DNA from: Pseudorhodoferax soli
Lineage (GTDB): Bacteria; Pseudomonadota; Gammaproteobacteria; Burkholderiales; Burkholderiaceae_C
NCBI RefSeq assembly: GCF_003337555.1
Contig: NZ_QPJK01000002.1
Coordinates: forward strand, 310,001 to 374,000
Direction of reading: 5' to 3'
Length of the DNA: 64,000 nucleotides
The position numbers and the translations under genes were made by a program. Positions 47,539 to 57,266 of this stretch are shown here, in pieces (the first letter of the stretch is position 1; every line of letters starts with the position of its first letter). The notes beneath the pieces were generated by a model. It was not told where the DNA came from. It saw nothing but the letters and a program-made list of their open reading frames with translations, and ran no database searches.

Positions 47539-48849
47539 ATGACGGGCATGCCGGTCGACAGCCTGGGCAACCCCGTCACGCTGGACGACGCGGCCAGCCT
47601 CGCCCACGTGGACGACTTCGTCCAGGGCCTGCTGCGCTACGAGCCGCGTGCCGCGCGCTTGCTGGAGATCGCGGACCAGGAACCCGGCGCGCTCGTGCAG
47701 GCGTATGCCGCGGCACTGCAGATGTTCGCCGAGACACCCGGCGCACCCGCGGCCGCTGGGCCGCACGTGGCGCGCGCCGCAGCATCTGCGGCGCGGGCCA
47801 CGCCGCGCGAGCAGCGCTTCGTGGCGGCCATCGCGGCCTGGGTCGCAGGCGACATCGGCCGCGCCCTCGCGCTGCACGAAGAGCAGGCCGCCGAGTTCCC
47901 GCGCGACCTGGTCTCCGTCAAGCTCGCCCAGTACCACCTGTTCAACCGCGGCGACGCACCGGGCATGCTGCGGCTCGCGCGCGCCGTGGAGCCGGCCGCC
48001 GCCGATGTGCCGCAGCTGCACGGCATGCTGGCCTTCGGCTGGGAGCAATGCCACTTCCTGCGCGAGGCCGAGGCGGCGGCGCAACAGGCGCTGGCTGGCG
48101 AGCCTGGCGAGCCCTGGGCCCACCATGCGCTGGCGCACGTGATGCTGACCGAAGGCCGGATCGCAGAAGGCCAGCAGTTCATGGCGGAGATGGCGCCGCA
48201 CTGGGCCGGCCTGAACTCCTTCATGCGCACGCACAACTGGTGGCATGCCGCGTTGTTCGCCATCGAGCTGGAACAGTTCGACGCCGCGCTGCGGCTCTAC
48301 GACGAACAGGTCTGGGGCGTGCTGCCGGACTACTCGCAGGACCAGATCAACGCCGTCTCGCTGCTGGCCCGGCTAGAGCTCGCGGGTGCGGAAGTGGGCC
48401 CACGCTGGCAGGACCTGGCACAGTGGCTGGCCCCGCGCGTGGCCGACCAGGTGCTCGCCTTCCTGGACCTGCAGTACCTCTACGGCCTGGCCCGCGCGGG
48501 CCGGCCCGAGGCCGACCGCTTGCTGGCCAACCTGGCGCAGCGCGCGGACCACGACTGCACCTGGCGCGAGGTCGCCCTGCCGGCCGCGCAAGGCCTCCTG
48601 GCCCATGCCCGCGGCCAGCATGCCGAGGCGGCACACGCGCTCGCACGCGCCTTGCCGCGGCTGCGCGAGATCGGCGGCAGCCACGCGCAGCGCGACCTGT
48701 TCCAGCAGATCTACATCGACGCGCTGGCCCGCGGCGGCCAGCTGGCCGAGGCGCAAAACCTCGTGCAGCAACAGGCGCGGCAGTTGCCCGCCTCGGGCCG
48801 CCTGCAGCGCCAGGGCCGGTCGCTGGCGCTGGCATTGGGCATCGCCTAG
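47539..48849 (+). CDS. Tetratricopeptide-like protein, TTC38 family
   Basis: The 436-residue cytoplasmic protein resembles the TTC38 family: helical hairpins throughout, with blocks FVAAIAAWVAGDIGRALALHE, HGMLAFGWEQCHFLREAEAAA and MRTHNWWHAALFAIELEQFD. The NWWHAAL block is characteristic of these proteins. No enzymatic motif is visible and the function is unknown to me. It follows the ABC binding protein by 7 bases, so it is likely cotranscribed with the importer. Its TAG stop lies within the CTAG shared with the opposite ompW stop. Confidence 0.8.
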   Translation: MTGMPVDSLGNPVTLDDAASLAHVDDFVQGLLRYEPRAARLLEIADQEPGALVQAYAAALQMFAETPGAPAAAGPHVARAAASAARATPREQRFVAAIAAWVAGDIGRALALHEEQAAEFPRDLVSVKLAQYHLFNRGDAPGMLRLARAVEPAAADVPQLHGMLAFGWEQCHFLREAEAAAQQALAGEPGEPWAHHALAHVMLTEGRIAEGQQFMAEMAPHWAGLNSFMRTHNWWHAALFAIELEQFDAALRLYDEQVWGVLPDYSQDQINAVSLLARLELAGAEVGPRWQDLAQWLAPRVADQVLAFLDLQYLYGLARAGRPEADRLLANLAQRADHDCTWREVALPAAQGLLAHARGQHAEAAHALARALPRLREIGGSHAQRDLFQQIYIDALARGGQLAEAQNLVQQQARQLPASGRLQRQGRSLALALGIA

Positions 48850-49445
48850 AAGCGCCAGCCCAGGCCCACGCCGAACAGCACCGGGTCCACATCGAACTGG
48901 CCGACCTTGGCGCCCGCGACCTTCACGTCCGTGCCCAGCCAGAGCTTCTTGATGTCGAAGTTGAGCACCAGGTTCTTGTACGGCAAGGGAATGTCCACGC
49001 CCACCTGCAGCGCGCCACCGAAGCTGCTCCTGTCGATGTCCACGCCCGGGGGCAGGTGCACCGAGCTGAAGCGCGTGTAGTTGACCCCGGCGCCCACGTA
49101 CGGCCGCACGCTGCCGCCCGGGTTGAAGTGGTATTGCGCCGTCAGCGTCGGTGGCAGGTGGCGCAGCGTGCCAACGGTGGCGCCACCTGCGCGCAGGTCG
49201 TGCTTCTGCGGGATTGTCAGCACCAGTTCGGCCGCGATGTGGGGCGTGAAGAAGTAGCTGATGTCGACTTCAGGGATGGTCTTGTCGTTGATCGACAAGC
49301 CCAGGCCCGTGCTGTCGCCGTTGTCGCTGTTCAGGTGCACGGCCCGCAGGCGCACCTGCCAGGGCCCGGCGTCGGCGCTCTGTGCGAATGCGGGGGCGGC
49401 CATCGCCAGGCCCAGCACGGCCGCGGCGATCATTGGCTTGTTCAT
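48846..49445 (-). CDS. ompW: OmpW-family outer-membrane beta-barrel protein
   Basis: The 199-residue protein has a signal peptide (NKPMIAAAVLGLAMAAPAFA) and the eight-strand OmpW barrel pattern, including GPWQVRLRAVHLN, DISYFFTPHIAAELVLTI, RPYVGAGVNYTRF and the terminal DPVLFGVGLGWRF ending in Phe. OmpW is a small porin for hydrophobic molecules and is induced by oxygen shift in enterics. Its ATG at 49445 is preceded by a strong leader hairpin and an FNR-like box. It converges on the TTC38-like gene with overlapping stop codons. Confidence 0.93.
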   Translation of the reverse strand: MNKPMIAAAVLGLAMAAPAFAQSADAGPWQVRLRAVHLNSDNGDSTGLGLSINDKTIPEVDISYFFTPHIAAELVLTIPQKHDLRAGGATVGTLRHLPPTLTAQYHFNPGGSVRPYVGAGVNYTRFSSVHLPPGVDIDRSSFGGALQVGVDIPLPYKNLVLNFDIKKLWLGTDVKVAGAKVGQFDVDPVLFGVGLGWRF

Positions 49446-49455
49446 GGTCTTCTCT

Positions 49456-49494
49456 CTGTCATCGGTCCGGGAACACTCCCAGGACCGATTACAG
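49456..49494 (-). promoter_or_regulatory. Strong hairpin in the ompW leader
   Basis: CTGTCATCGGTCC and the reverse complement of it (one mismatch, 49482-49494) enclose GGGA-ACAC-TCCC, which also pairs. Together they give a stem of about 17 pairs with a 4-base loop and one bulged A. It ends 11 bases before the ompW start, next to its ribosome site. There is no T-run, so it is unlikely to be a terminator. Confidence 0.6.
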
Positions 49495-49515
49495 AAGGAC
49501 CGTGGCGCGCGCGGC

Positions 49516-49529
49516 TTGATGCGGCTCAA
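49516..49529 (-). promoter_or_regulatory. Candidate FNR/Anr box TTGAT-GCGG-CTCAA
   Basis: Nine of the ten conserved positions of the FNR consensus TTGAT-N4-ATCAA are met. The site lies 71-84 bases upstream of the ompW start, a usual distance for activation, and E. coli ompW is known to be FNR-controlled. Confidence 0.4.
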
Positions 49530-49584
49530 ACCCCGCGCCGCCGGCGGCTCGGGGTTGCCGCCGGCTTGCGCTGCATCAAACGAT

Positions 49585-50430
49585 CTACAGGCCCAGGCGC
49601 CTGCAGAGCTCCAACGTGGCCACCGACTGGTTCATCGTGTAGAAGTGCAGCCCCGGCGCGCCGCCGCGCAGCAACTGCTCGCAGAGCGCCGCGACCACGT
49701 CCAGCCCGAAGGACTTGATGGAGGCCGTGTCGTCACCGAAGGCCTGCAGCCGCAGCCGGATCCAGCGCGGGATCTCCGCGCCGCAGGCGTCGGAGAAACG
49801 CATGAGCTGCGTGGAACTGCCGATCGGCATGATGCCTGGCACGATGGGCACGTCCAGGCCCAGCCGCTGGCTGTCCGCGCAGAAGCGGAAGTAGGCGTCG
49901 GCGTTGTAGAAGTACTGCGTGATGGCCGAGTCGGCCCCCGCGCGTACCTTGGCCGCGTAGGCCTGCAGGTCGGCCTCGGGAGAGCGCGCCTGCGGATGCA
50001 CCTCCGGGTAGGCCGCCACCTCGATGTGGAAGGCATCGCCGGTCTCGGCGCGGATGAAGGCCACGAGGTCGCTTGCGTACTGGAATTCGCCGCCGGCGCC
50101 GTAGCCACTGGGGAGGTCGCCGCGCAGCGCCACGAGGCGCTTGACGCCCATGGCGCGCAGTTCGGCCAGCTGGGTGCGCACCGTTTCCTTGGTGGCGCCG
50201 ATGCACGAGAAGTGCGAGGCCGCGTCCACGCCCTCGGCCAGGATCTCGCCCACGGTGCCGAAGGTGCCCTGCTGCGTCGATCCGCCGGCGCCGTAGGTCA
50301 CCGAGCAGAAGCTCGGCTTGCGCGCGTACAGCGCCTCGCGCACACCGCGCAGCTTGGCCGCGCCCTCGGGCGTCTTCGGCGGAAAGAACTCGTAGCTGAC
50401 CGGCGTGGCCGGTTGGGTGCCCGTGTTCAT
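49585..50430 (-). CDS. metF: Methylenetetrahydrofolate reductase
   Basis: The 281-residue flavoenzyme makes 5-methyl-THF for methionine synthesis. It has VSYEFFPPKTPEG, FCSVTYGAGGST, HFSCIGATKETV, ALRGDLPSGY and FYNADAYFRFC, the MetF succession. The ATG at 50430 has GGAG upstream and overlaps the tlyA stop (ATGA). It is the third gene of an ahcY-tlyA-metF operon under the SAH riboswitch, linking the methyl cycle to folate. Confidence 0.95.
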   Translation of the reverse strand: MNTGTQPATPVSYEFFPPKTPEGAAKLRGVREALYARKPSFCSVTYGAGGSTQQGTFGTVGEILAEGVDAASHFSCIGATKETVRTQLAELRAMGVKRLVALRGDLPSGYGAGGEFQYASDLVAFIRAETGDAFHIEVAAYPEVHPQARSPEADLQAYAAKVRAGADSAITQYFYNADAYFRFCADSQRLGLDVPIVPGIMPIGSSTQLMRFSDACGAEIPRWIRLRLQAFGDDTASIKSFGLDVVAALCEQLLRGGAPGLHFYTMNQSVATLELCRRLGL

Positions 50431-51199
50431 GTCTTCTTTCTCCCCAGGATCCAGAACTCGCGGTTGCCATCGCCCCCGCTGATCGCGCTGTCCCACCAGC
50501 CGGCGACGGCCAGGCCCAGGTCGGCGCAGCAGGCTTCGACGCGCTCGCGCACGATGGGGTACATGGCCTCGTCGCGCACGATGCCGCCCTTGCCCACCTG
50601 GCCGGGCTGCAGTTCGAACTGCGGCTTGACCAGCATCAGCAATGCGCCGTCGTCGGCCATGAACGGCACGACGGCCGGCAGCACCAGCGTCTGCGAGATG
50701 AAGGACAGATCGCCCACGATCAGGCCGAAGCCGCCTTCAGGCAGTTCCTCGCCGAGATCCTCGGGCTCGAGCGCACGCGCGTTCACGCCCTCGACGCAAT
50801 GCACGCGCTCGTCGCCGCGCACGCGCGGATGCACCTGGGCATGGCCCACATCCACGCCGACGACGCGCGCCGCGCCATGCTGCAGCAGGCAGTCGGTGAA
50901 GCCGCCGGTGGACTGGCCCACATCGAGGCAGACGAGCCCGGTCGGGTCGACGCCGCTGGATTGCAGCGCGCCTTCGAGCTTGAGCCCGCCGCGCGAGACG
51001 TAGCGCGACTCTGCCGCGTCCGCCAGCTGCAGCTCGGCCGCGTCCGGTAGCTCGTCGCGGTTCCGGGCGACGGCCTTCCAGGGACCATTGCCGACGCGCC
51101 ACGACAGGCCCGCGGCGATGAGCCGCTGGGCCTGCGAACGCGATGCGGCAAGGCCGCGGTCCACCAGCAACTGGTCAGCACGCATGCCCAGTGCCGCCA

Positions 51200-51200
<1 letters not shown>
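50427..51200 (-). CDS. tlyA: TlyA-family rRNA 2'-O-methyltransferase
   Basis: The 257-residue protein has an N-terminal S4 RNA-binding domain (MRADQLLVDRGLAASRSQAQ) and a FtsJ-type methyltransferase core (CLDVGQSTGGFTDCLLQHGA, then IVGDLSFISQT and LVKPQFEL). It is annotated in many genomes as 'hemolysin A' but probably methylates rRNA with SAM. It shares one base with the ahcY stop (TGATG) and overlaps metF. Its place in a SAH-controlled operon fits its production of SAH. Confidence 0.92.
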
Positions 51201-52648
<1,448 letters not shown>

Positions 52649-52727
52649 GACGGCTCCGTGGTCCCGCAGGGGGACAGGTTGAAGACGACCACGTTCTTGG
52701 GGGAATGAACTCACCGCACAGAGCGTG

Positions 52728-52798
52728 GGCGAGCGTCGTTGCAAATGGATTCCGAGCCTCGCGCCCCTGTGAAGGGATGGCGCTGCAACGCTCCTCGG
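52728..52798 (-). promoter_or_regulatory. SAH riboswitch upstream of ahcY
   Basis: Read leftward, the conserved elements appear in order: CCGAGGAGCGTTGC, then GAGGCTCGG, then AACGACGCTCGCC. The first and second form the P1 stem (CCGAG with CTCGG), and GAGCGTT pairs with AACGACGCTC as the P2/pseudoknot element of the known SAH riboswitch. This class activates downstream genes when SAH accumulates. The remaining 79 bases to the ahcY ATG form the expression platform; no clear ribosome site motif was identified there apart from the region before the ATG. Confidence 0.93.
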
Positions 52799-52807
52799 AA
52801 GCCGACG

Positions 52808-52813
52808 ATTATA
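52808..52813 (-). promoter_or_regulatory. -10 element TATAAT of the ahcY transcript
   Basis: A perfect TATAAT read leftward lies 10 bases before the riboswitch, so transcription would begin at its first bases. No convincing -35 is seen at the right distance. The position fits the riboswitch start well. Confidence 0.65.
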
Positions 52814-53070
52814 AGAGCGTCCGCCTTGGTGGCCGTCATACGCCGCTTGCCTCCCATACCCTCTGCCGCGCCAGCCGCATGCGCATCGGCGGTCTCCGGC
52901 GGCCAGACGGCTCCTTTACCGTTCCCGGCTTCCCGCTGGTGCTGGCCCGCATGGCGCCAGCGGGCGCATCGCCCTGCTCTTGGACTAGGGGATGCCCCAA
53001 GCCCATACCGTGCAAAACTGCACGAATGCATGTACGCACTTGCAGGATTCCCCGGAACAATACGCCGCCC
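52814..53070. other. Intergenic stretch upstream of the GGDEF-EAL gene
   Basis: No gene is supported here. It holds the ahcY promoter at its left edge and presumably the promoter of the rightward GGDEF-EAL gene. The only symmetry noted is GTGCA-AAAC-TGCAC at about 53011-53024. No regulatory motif could be assigned. Confidence 0.4.
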
Positions 53071-55191
53071 ATGGAAACCGCCGACCCACCCAGTCCCCTG
53101 GTGACCACCGTCACGGCAACGCAAGCCAACGATTTCACGACGCTGTTCGACTTCTTGCCCATCGGCGCCTACCGTTCCTCGCCCGATGGCCGGCAAATCC
53201 GCGCCAATCCAGCCCAGGTGCAGCTGAACGGCTACACGCACGAGGCCGAGCTGGTCGCCGCGATGCAGGACATCGGCCGCCAGTGGTATGTGGACCCGTC
53301 GCGTCGCACCGCCTTCCGCGAGATGCTCGAGCGCCAAGGCCACGTGCGCGGCTTCGTCTCCGAGGTCTACCGCCACAAGACCGGCGAGCGCATCTGGGTC
53401 AGCGAGAACGCCCACGTGGTGCGCGATGCCGCAGGCCACATCCTGTTCTACGAAGGCACGGTGGAGGACATCACCGAGCGGGTGCGCGCCGACGCCGAAC
53501 TGCACCGGCGCGACGAGATCTGGAAGCTGGCGCTGGAAAGCACGGGCGACGGCGTCTGGGACTGGAACCTGGCCGAGGGCGTGGCCAGGATGTCTCGCCG
53601 CTGCCTGGAGATGTACGGCTTGGGCGCGCACGACCTGCGTCCCTCGCCGCACAGCATGGACCAGCGCACGCACCCGGACGACAAGGACCGGATGCTGCGC
53701 GACCGCCAGTCGCACCTGGACGGCGATGCCCCGAGCTATGTGAACGAACACCGCGTGCTGTGCGCGGACGGCAGCTGGAAGTGGGTGCTCGCGCGCGGCA
53801 TGGTGATCAGCCGCGACGCCCAGGGAAAACCGCTGCGCATGGTGGGCACGCACACCGACATCACGCAGCGCAAGGAGGCCGAGGCGCTGATCTGGCACCA
53901 GGCCAACTTCGACGCACTGACCGCCCTGCCCAACCGCCGCATGCTGCGCGACCGGCTCAGCCAGCACATGCTGCGCTGCGACCGCGAGCGCCTGCAGCTG
54001 GCGCTGCTGTTCATCGACCTGGACCACTTCAAGGCCGTCAACGACACCCTGGGCCACGAAGGCGGGGATCGCCTGCTGGTCGAGGCCGCGCAACGGCTCA
54101 GCCGCTGCGTGCGGGCCTCCGACACCGTGGCCCGCATGGGCGGCGACGAGTTCACCGTGGTGCTGCCCGAGTTGCACGAGGTGCGCGAGGTCGAACGCAT
54201 CGTCCAGGCCATCCTGCGCGAGCTGGCACGCGCCTTCCACCTCGGCGACGAACCCGCCTTCGTGAGCGCCAGCATCGGCATCACCTTCTACCCTGGCGAC
54301 GGCCAGAGCGTGGACGACCTGCTGCGCCAGGCCGACCAGGCGCTCTATGTCGCCAAGGATGCCGGGCGCAACCGCTTCGCCTACTTCACCCCGGCCCTGC
54401 AGGAAGGCGCGCAGCTGCGTGCCCGCGTCGCCAACGACCTGCACGGCGCACTGCCCGCGCAACAACTCAGCGTGGAGTACCAGCCCATCGTGGCGCTGGC
54501 CAGTGGCGCGGTCTACATGGCCGAGGCGCTGCTGCGCTGGCACCATCCGCGGCGCGGCCGCATGGCGCCGATGGACTTCGTGCCGATTGCCGAGGCGAAC
54601 GGCATGATCGTCGAGATCGGCGAATGGGTGTTCCGTGAGGCGGCGCGCCAGACGCAGCTGTGGCGTTCGCAGCTCGATCCACGCTTCCAGATCAGCGTCA
54701 ACAAGTCGCCCGTGCAGTTCCACCGCGCCGACGCAGACCATGCGCAGTGGCTGCGTGAGCTGGCGGCGCTGGGGCTGCCGCGCCATGCGATGACGGTGGA
54801 GATCACCGAAAGCCTGCTGCTGGACCCCAGCGCCAACGTGGCCGACCACCTGATGGCGCTGCGCGCGGCCGGCATCGGCGTGTCGCTGGACGACTTCGGC
54901 ACGGGCTACTCCTCGCTGGCCTACCTGCAGCGCTACGACATCGACTTCATCAAGATCGACAAGTCCTTCGTGGCCGGGCTGGCACCGCAGTCCAACGATC
55001 TGGCGTTGTGCAAGGCCATGGTCGTGATGGCGCACCAGCTCGGCATCGCCGTGATCGCCGAAGGCGTGGAGACCCTGGCGCAGCGCGACCTGCTGGTGGA
55101 TGCCGGTTGCGACTATGCGCAGGGCTACCTGTTCGCGCCGGCCATGCCCCCCGGGCAGTTCGAAACCTGGTTCAGCCAGCCGCGCGCCTGA
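53071..55191 (+). CDS. PAS-PAS-GGDEF-EAL protein, c-di-GMP turnover
   Basis: The 706-residue protein has two PAS domains (about residues 20-135 and 145-265, both ending in VEDITERVRA or THTDITQRKEA), a GGDEF domain with intact GGDEF and the RASD inhibitory I-site 5 residues before it, and an EAL domain with AEALLRW, DFGTGYSSL and EGVET conserved. Both synthesis and breakdown of c-di-GMP could occur. There is no signal peptide or membrane segment, so it is cytoplasmic and its PAS domains sense an internal cue. ATG 53071 begins METADPPSP. The last 20 bases overlap the PcaB-like gene on the other strand. Confidence 0.92.
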   Translation: METADPPSPLVTTVTATQANDFTTLFDFLPIGAYRSSPDGRQIRANPAQVQLNGYTHEAELVAAMQDIGRQWYVDPSRRTAFREMLERQGHVRGFVSEVYRHKTGERIWVSENAHVVRDAAGHILFYEGTVEDITERVRADAELHRRDEIWKLALESTGDGVWDWNLAEGVARMSRRCLEMYGLGAHDLRPSPHSMDQRTHPDDKDRMLRDRQSHLDGDAPSYVNEHRVLCADGSWKWVLARGMVISRDAQGKPLRMVGTHTDITQRKEAEALIWHQANFDALTALPNRRMLRDRLSQHMLRCDRERLQLALLFIDLDHFKAVNDTLGHEGGDRLLVEAAQRLSRCVRASDTVARMGGDEFTVVLPELHEVREVERIVQAILRELARAFHLGDEPAFVSASIGITFYPGDGQSVDDLLRQADQALYVAKDAGRNRFAYFTPALQEGAQLRARVANDLHGALPAQQLSVEYQPIVALASGAVYMAEALLRWHHPRRGRMAPMDFVPIAEANGMIVEIGEWVFREAARQTQLWRSQLDPRFQISVNKSPVQFHRADADHAQWLRELAALGLPRHAMTVEITESLLLDPSANVADHLMALRAAGIGVSLDDFGTGYSSLAYLQRYDIDFIKIDKSFVAGLAPQSNDLALCKAMVVMAHQLGIAVIAEGVETLAQRDLLVDAGCDYAQGYLFAPAMPPGQFETWFSQPRA

Positions 55192-56374
55192 GCGCAGCGG
55201 TGCGCTGGCGCGTCTGCGCGCCGGCCATGGCCACCAGCCCCGGCGCGAACCATTCCCGCACGGTCTCGGCCGGCAGTTCGGCGCAGACGCGGTCGATGTT
55301 GGCCTGCATGCGCGCAGCATCCACGCGCAGCCCGGGCAAGGCCGTGGCCAGCGCGCGCAGGCTGCCCGATGCGGCCATCCACAGCGAAGGCCACTCGGCC
55401 TGCTCCGCCTGCCAGGCGCCGAGCGCGCGCTCGTGTTGCTGCACCATGCCGGCCAGCAACGCGGCGACACGCTGCGGCACGCGCTGGGCGGCCGACAACG
55501 CCACCATCGACGCCACGGGATTGCGCTTGTGCGGCATCACGGTGGAACTGCCGCGCCCGGTCTCGGCCGGCTCCATGAGTTCGCCGACCTCGTGCTGGCC
55601 CAGCAGCGCCAGGTCGGCCGCGAGCTTGCCCAGGCTTCCGGTCATGAGGCCCAGCGCACAGCCCAGCGCCACCCAATCGTCGCGCTGTGTGTGCCAGGCG
55701 CCGCCGCCGTCGCGCAGGCCCAGGGCCGAAGCCACGCGCGCGCGCACGGCCGCGGCGCGCGGTGCGTCCACCTGCATCTGCGCCAACGTGCCGACGCCGC
55801 CGCCCAATTGCAGCTGCAGCGCGTCAGCGGCCGCCTGCCGCAGCCGCTGGCGGCCACGCACCAGCGGCGCAACCCAGTCCGCGCACTTGAAGCCCAGACT
55901 CGTGACCGAGGCCGGCTGCATCAGCGTGCGTGCCAGCATGGGCGTGTCGGCATGGGCCTCGGCCAGTGCCAGCAGGGCCTGGATGCAGCGCTGCAGGTCG
56001 GCATCGAGCAGGGCCAGCGCGTCGCGCGTGACCAGCACCAGCGCGGTGTCGATCACGTCCTGGCTGCTGCTGCCGAAATGCGTCCAGGCCACGGCGTCGG
56101 CATTGAACAGGCCGACCGCCTCGCGCAGCGCCCGGATGAGCGGGATGGCCACGCTGCCGGCGCGGCCGCTGTCGCGCACGATCTTCTCGACATCGAACAG
56201 CTCGACGCGGCAGGTGTCCACGATGGAGCGCGCCACCGCCAGCGGGACCAGGCCCTCGTCGGCCTGGGCCTGGGCCAGTGCCGCCTCGAAGCGCAGCATC
56301 GCCGCCACCACGGCCTGCCCGCTGAACGCGGCCACGGCTTCGGGCGTGGAGAGGTAGCCCTCGAAGAGGCTCAT
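55172..56374 (-). CDS. pcaB: 3-carboxy-cis,cis-muconate cycloisomerase-like (PcaB) protein
   Basis: The 400-residue protein belongs to the fumarase/aspartase superfamily: signature GRGSSTVMPHKRNP, the SSQDV segment and MQPASVTSLGFK. In the protocatechuate branch PcaB cyclises 3-carboxymuconate to a carboxylactone. The adjacent shikimate dehydrogenase, MHS transporter and IclR gene support this assignment, although adenylosuccinate-lyase relatives share the signature. It follows the dehydrogenase gene by 11 bases, likely one operon, and overlaps the GGDEF-EAL gene by 20 bases at its end. Confidence 0.8.
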   Translation of the reverse strand: MSLFEGYLSTPEAVAAFSGQAVVAAMLRFEAALAQAQADEGLVPLAVARSIVDTCRVELFDVEKIVRDSGRAGSVAIPLIRALREAVGLFNADAVAWTHFGSSSQDVIDTALVLVTRDALALLDADLQRCIQALLALAEAHADTPMLARTLMQPASVTSLGFKCADWVAPLVRGRQRLRQAAADALQLQLGGGVGTLAQMQVDAPRAAAVRARVASALGLRDGGGAWHTQRDDWVALGCALGLMTGSLGKLAADLALLGQHEVGELMEPAETGRGSSTVMPHKRNPVASMVALSAAQRVPQRVAALLAGMVQQHERALGAWQAEQAEWPSLWMAASGSLRALATALPGLRVDAARMQANIDRVCAELPAETVREWFAPGLVAMAGAQTRQRTAALRRAAG

Positions 56375-56385
56375 GGCAGCGGTGC

Positions 56386-57255
56386 TCAGTACTGCAGCGT
56401 GGCCACTGCGCGCAGCGCCTCGGCCGTGGTGGTGCCGAAACCGAAGAACTCCAGGTAGGCCGGTATCTGCTCGAACAGCATGTCGGTGCCGACCTGCACG
56501 GCGCAGCCCTTGTCCATTGCGGCGCGCAGCAGCGGCGTGTACTCGCTCTTCATGACCACCTCGCCGACAAACGTGGTCGGCGCGATGCGGGCGATGTCGA
56601 AAGGCAGGGGGTCGCCCTCCTGCATGCCCAAAGGCGTGGCGTTGACGACGATGTCGAAGCCGGTGGGGTCCTTGCTGCCCGTGCGCACCACGAGGCTGGT
56701 GTAGTGCTGGCGCAGCCGCGCGGCCAGCGCGTCGGCCGATTCGGCACGCGCATCGAACAGTGCCAGCTCGGCAGCGCCGGCCTGGGCGATGGACGCGGCG
56801 ATGGCCGAGCCCACGCCGCCGGCGCCCGAGACCAGCACGCGCGCACCGGCGAAGCTGCGGCCCTTGCGCTGCACGCCGCGCACGAAGCCGGCGCCGTCGA
56901 ACATGTCGCCCAGCAGGCTGCCGTCGGGCCGCTTGAGCACGGCGTTGCAGGCGCCGGCGATGCGCGCCGTGGGCGTGGCCTCGTCCACCAGATCCAGCGT
57001 CACGACCTTGTGCGGCATGGTGACCAACGCACCGCGCAGGTTGGAGAACCGCATGATCTGGCGCAGCGAGACGGCGTAATCCTCGGGCAGCACGCCCATG
57101 GGCATGACCACCGCATCGATGCCCTGCTGCGCGAACCAGGGGTTGTAGATCATCGGCGCCTTGAAGGTGGCCGTGGGGTAGCCCAGGTGGGCGATCAGCG
57201 TGGTCTTGCCGGAGATCATGGTGTTGTGCGGTGCGTTCAGGGACGAAAGGGCCAT
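56386..57255 (-). CDS. Shikimate dehydrogenase family protein (AroE/QuiB-like)
   Basis: The 289-residue NAD(P)-dependent enzyme has the shikimate dehydrogenase pattern TMPHKVVTLDLVDEATPTARIAGACNAV, the NAD(P)-loop VSGAGGVGSAIAA and NATPLGM. Where biosynthetic AroE reads NTDG, this protein reads MFDG, typical of the catabolic-type relatives in Burkholderiales. It stands between an MHS transporter gene and pcaB, so it probably oxidises imported shikimate or quinate-type compounds rather than making aromatic amino acids. The ATG at 57255 was used; MISGKTT at 57219 is a possible alternative start. Confidence 0.85.
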   Translation of the reverse strand: MALSSLNAPHNTMISGKTTLIAHLGYPTATFKAPMIYNPWFAQQGIDAVVMPMGVLPEDYAVSLRQIMRFSNLRGALVTMPHKVVTLDLVDEATPTARIAGACNAVLKRPDGSLLGDMFDGAGFVRGVQRKGRSFAGARVLVSGAGGVGSAIAASIAQAGAAELALFDARAESADALAARLRQHYTSLVVRTGSKDPTGFDIVVNATPLGMQEGDPLPFDIARIAPTTFVGEVVMKSEYTPLLRAAMDKGCAVQVGTDMLFEQIPAYLEFFGFGTTTAEALRAVATLQY

Positions 57256-57266
57256 TGTCGGATGCG

